From Pseudomonadota bacterium (GTDB taxonomy: Bacteria > Pseudomonadota > Alphaproteobacteria > Rhizobiales > Xanthobacteraceae), in the NCBI GenBank assembly GCA_021779635.1, contig JAJYAH010000356.1:1-7120 (forward strand): a stretch of 7,120 nucleotides of DNA. Direction: 5' to 3'. Positions 5,652-7,120 of the stretch are shown here, piece after piece. The translations under genes were made by a program, and so were the position numbers. How positions within the stretch are numbered: the stretch's first letter is position 1; each line of letters opens with the position of its first letter. Below the pieces are notes generated by a model, which saw nothing but the letters and a program-made list of their open reading frames with translations, did not search any database and was not told where the DNA came from.

Positions 5652-5963
5652 CTATTCAAGATGCGGCGGCACGTCGATTCCATCGGCGGAATAGACCCGG
5701 ATCTTGTTGCGCAGGGTGCGGACCGAGACCCCGAGCACGCGCGCGGCGCGGGTGCGGTTGCCGTCGCAACGCGCCAGGGTTTGCAGCACCAGCTCGCGCT
5801 CGATCTCGCCGACGGTGGAACCGATCAGCAGCGGCACGACCTCGTTCGGGGCCAGCGACGCCGCCGGAATTTCCGGCGCGTGGACCGCAGATGCAACAAC
5901 GGACTCGGCAACGAACTCTTGAACGGACTCTTGAATGGATTCTTGAATGGATTCCTGGGCCAT
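5652..5963 (-). CDS. Stand-alone Fis-type (FlbD/NtrC C-terminal-like) DNA-binding protein
   Basis: This 103-residue protein carries only the DNA-binding domain usually found at the end of NtrC-family activators. Residues 45-92 hold the motif: LIGSTVGEIERELVLQTLAR, then GNRTRAARVLGVSVRTLRNK (68-87), a helix-turn-helix of the HTH_8 type. The GNRT..AA..LG.S.RTLRNK pattern is closest, from memory, to FlbD of Caulobacter and its relatives. There is no receiver or AAA+ domain, so it cannot activate sigma-54 polymerase alone; it may act like Fis, as a DNA-bending or repressor protein. The N-terminus (2-25) is a tetrapeptide repeat of the (I/V)QES type. I chose ATG 5963 because GGGAG lies 6 bases upstream (5970-5974); the frame is open to 6023. 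The stop is TAG at 5652-5654. It lies 44 bases before the P450 gene, which it may accompany or regulate. Confidence 0.85.
   Translation of the reverse strand: MAQESIQESIQESVQEFVAESVVASAVHAPEIPAASLAPNEVVPLLIGSTVGEIERELVLQTLARCDGNRTRAARVLGVSVRTLRNKIRVYSADGIDVPPHLE
5889..5960 (-). repeat. 12-base tandem repeat at the start of the Fis-like gene
   Basis: Six 12-base units in frame from 5960 down to 5889 encode AQES, IQES, IQES, VQEF, VAES and VVAS. The second and third units differ at a single base, and divergence increases toward 5889. The period keeps the frame, so changes in copy number would lengthen or shorten the protein without shifting the frame. Confidence 0.75.
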
Positions 5964-6025
5964 CAGCTTCTCCCGATCAACGCCCGCCCCGAATCGCGGA
6001 GCGGAAACATCGAGTACCAACAACC

Positions 6026-6045
6026 CCCAGCAGATCGACGCTGGG
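6026..6045. promoter_or_regulatory. Inverted repeat upstream of the Fis-like gene
   Basis: CCCAGC (6026-6031) and GCTGGG (6040-6045) match exactly around an 8-base spacer, 63-82 bases before the Fis-like start. It could be an operator, perhaps for autoregulation. There is no T-run on the minus side, so it is not a terminator for the dehydrogenase gene. Confidence 0.3.
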
Positions 6046-6054
6046 CGGAGTCGG

Positions 6055-6070
6055 TTAACAAATACCTAAC
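6055..6070 (-). promoter_or_regulatory. Near-consensus CtrA-type box
   Basis: On the minus strand the site reads GTTAG, seven bases, TTAAC. This fits the alphaproteobacterial CtrA consensus TTAA-N7-TTAAC with one mismatch in the first half. It is 92-107 bases before the Fis-like start, a usual distance for a promoter element, in the 133-base gap after the dehydrogenase gene. Regulation by CtrA is inference. Confidence 0.35.
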
Positions 6071-6096
6071 GCCTCCCGGGCACTGTGGAAATGTCA

Positions 6097-6864
6097 CTAA
6101 ACCGCCCGATATCCGCCATCTGCCATCACAATGGAACCGGTGACGTAGCTGGAGAGATCGGAGGCGAGAAAGATCGCCGGCCCCACGATATCTTCCGGCA
6201 CGCCGGCGCGGCCGAGCGGGGTGTGATCCATGAACATCTGCACCGCTTCCGGACGGTCGGCACGCGTGCCCGCGTTCAGCGGCGTTGCGATGAAGCCCGG
6301 GCCGATCGCGTTGACGCGCACGCCTTCCTTGCCGAGTTCGACAGCAAGAGCCTTGGTGAAGCCGAGCACGCCATGCTTCGAAGCCGTATAGGCCGGCGAA
6401 CTCGGCTGGCGGACATGCACGAACGACTGGATCGAGCCGATATTGACAATGCGCCCCTTGGCCGCGCGCAGCGAAGCAAGAAAAGCGTGCGTGACGTTGA
6501 AGACGCCGGTGAGGTTGATGGCGATGATGTCTTCCCAATCCTTGATCACGGCCGCAGGTGCGCCGAGCATGCCGTTGCGGCGGGCGATGCCGGCATTGTT
6601 GACCAGGATCGAAACTTGTCCGACCTGTTCAGCGATGCGTTTGGCGACGGCGACGCACTCCTCGCGGTTGGACACGTCGAGCGCGAAGCTCGCGGCCTGC
6701 CCGCCGGTGTCGCGAATCTCGCCGGCGGCTTCGGCGGCCGCTTTGTCGTTCATGTCGAGCAGCACCACTTGCGCGCCCTCGCGGGCATAGCCGAGCGCGA
6801 TCGCACGCCCGATGCCGGAGCCCGCGCCGGTGACGACCGCGATGTGATTTTGCAGAAGGGGCAT
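6097..6864 (-). CDS. Short-chain dehydrogenase/reductase (SDR), classical type
   Basis: This is a 255-residue NAD(P)-dependent oxidoreductase of the classical SDR family. The Rossmann glycine motif TGAGSGIG is at 12-19. Asp37 at the end of strand 2 (VVLLDM) points to NAD(H) preference. DV (63-64), NNAG (89-92) and Asn117 (AINLTG) follow. The active site is Tyr159 and Lys163 (YTASK), with Ser144 or Ser147. Spacing from Ser144 to Tyr159 is 15, two more than in FabG, while Ser147 gives 12, so which serine is catalytic is open. The segment NAIGPGFIATPL (185-196) is typical. ATG 6864 is chosen because the Rossmann strand follows directly and GGAGG lies 11 bases upstream, a long but usable spacing. 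The frame stays open to 6984, but the extra 40 residues do not look coding. It could oxidise an alcohol made by the P450, but this is conjecture. Confidence 0.93.
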   Translation of the reverse strand: MPLLQNHIAVVTGAGSGIGRAIALGYAREGAQVVLLDMNDKAAAEAAGEIRDTGGQAASFALDVSNREECVAVAKRIAEQVGQVSILVNNAGIARRNGMLGAPAAVIKDWEDIIAINLTGVFNVTHAFLASLRAAKGRIVNIGSIQSFVHVRQPSSPAYTASKHGVLGFTKALAVELGKEGVRVNAIGPGFIATPLNAGTRADRPEAVQMFMDHTPLGRAGVPEDIVGPAIFLASDLSSYVTGSIVMADGGYRAV

Positions 6865-6915
6865 GAAGGGGGTTTCCTCCGTTGTTGGTTTTGTGCTGTC
6901 GACTGGCAAAGGATA

Positions 6916-6930
6916 GCCACGCGACGTGGC
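6916..6930. promoter_or_regulatory. Palindrome upstream of the dehydrogenase gene, possible operator
   Basis: GCCACG and CGTGGC form a perfect 6-base inverted repeat around CGA. It lies 52-66 bases upstream of the dehydrogenase ATG, where operators of local repressors often sit. No regulator gene for it is present in the window. Confidence 0.4.
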
Positions 6931-7038
6931 ATGCGCAAAGCCGAATGCGGTTGTTGTCACGACGGCATGGCACACTTGCGCCACGACATACTTTCGCGTT
7001 TCCGCGGCGCGCGACGCCCGGATTGTATGAAACCGCTT

Positions 7039-7094
7039 CGCCCCGGAGGGCGTGGCGCTACCCCAAAAGGGGAGCGGGGCGACCCTAAGAAGGG
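7039..7094. other. Cluster of three small hairpins, possible structured element
   Basis: Within 56 bases there are three stem-loops: CGCCC-CGGA-GGGCG (7039-7052); GCT with a bulged A then CCCC-AAAA-GGGG-AGC (7057-7075); and CCCT-AAGA-AGGG (7083-7094). The outer arms GGGCG (7048-7052) and CG-A-CCC (7080-7085) could pair instead and enclose the middle hairpin. No T-run follows on either strand. It may be a leader RNA, a dispersed intergenic repeat or the remnant of one. Confidence 0.35.
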
Positions 7095-7120
7095 CGCGGG
7101 GAATGCCGGGTGCCCGTTGC

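Larger units (their letters stand above)
6865..7120. other. Gene-free right end with a promoter palindrome and a hairpin cluster
   Basis: These 256 bases have no convincing gene. A plus frame at 6882-7088 is open but rich in Arg, Ser and His with no domain character. The left half should hold the dehydrogenase promoter; the right half is a cluster of small hairpins described separately. Confidence 0.5.

Noticed and set aside
6865..6984. 40-codon N-terminal extension of the dehydrogenase
   Set aside because: Classical SDRs begin a few residues before the Rossmann strand, and the extension would include the GGAGG site at 6876-6880.
1..7120. tRNA, rRNA, CRISPR array, transposase or phage genes
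   Set aside because: No such motif, repeat-spacer pattern or terminal inverted repeats were seen on either strand.

Overview
The window is GC-rich chromosomal DNA that reads like an alphaproteobacterium, most probably Bradyrhizobium, Rhodopseudomonas or a close relative. This rests on the protein families (DUF2277, DUF2188, an FlbD-type Fis domain, a small exported Cys-Cys protein), on codon choice and on the short GGAG-type ribosome sites. No taxon could be tested by search. I see ten protein genes, one gene remnant and no tRNA, rRNA, CRISPR array or insertion sequence.

Layout from left to right. A bacterioferritin gene (+) enters from outside the window and ends at 431. It converges on a minus-strand PPOX-fold flavoprotein (517-1122). 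Next, all on minus, come a small exported cysteine protein (1221-1574), a broken MmcQ/YjbR gene (1733-1840), an exported MetX-like alpha/beta hydrolase (1870-2931) and a DUF2188 protein (2963-3208). The last three are 29-31 bases apart and look like one transcription unit (DUF2188, hydrolase, YjbR remnant). DUF2277 (3368-3634, +) is divergent from it, and a strong 34-base dyad lies between the two. DUF2277 then converges on a collagen-like protein gene (3696-4313, -). Further right, all on minus, are a cytochrome P450 (4438-5607), a stand-alone Fis/FlbD-type DNA-binding protein (5652-5963) and a short-chain dehydrogenase (6097-6864). The right end (6865-7120) has no gene but holds a palindrome upstream of the dehydrogenase and a cluster of small hairpins at the edge.

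How the genes may work together. The Fis-like gene is 44 bases upstream of the P450 on the same strand, so the two may be co-transcribed. The P450 and the dehydrogenase could act in one oxidative route (hydroxylation, then alcohol oxidation), but nothing in the sequence names a substrate. The rest looks like ordinary accessory and housekeeping content.

Most unusual items: the collagen-like protein, with 38 unbroken Gly-X-Y triplets, a charged helix and an Asp-block/Lys-block tail; the receiver-less FlbD-like protein, whose N-terminus is built from a 12-base tandem repeat and which has a near-consensus CtrA box upstream; and the P450, whose oxygen-activating I-helix acid-alcohol pair is replaced by Asn-Glu. 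None of these amounts to a proven new system.
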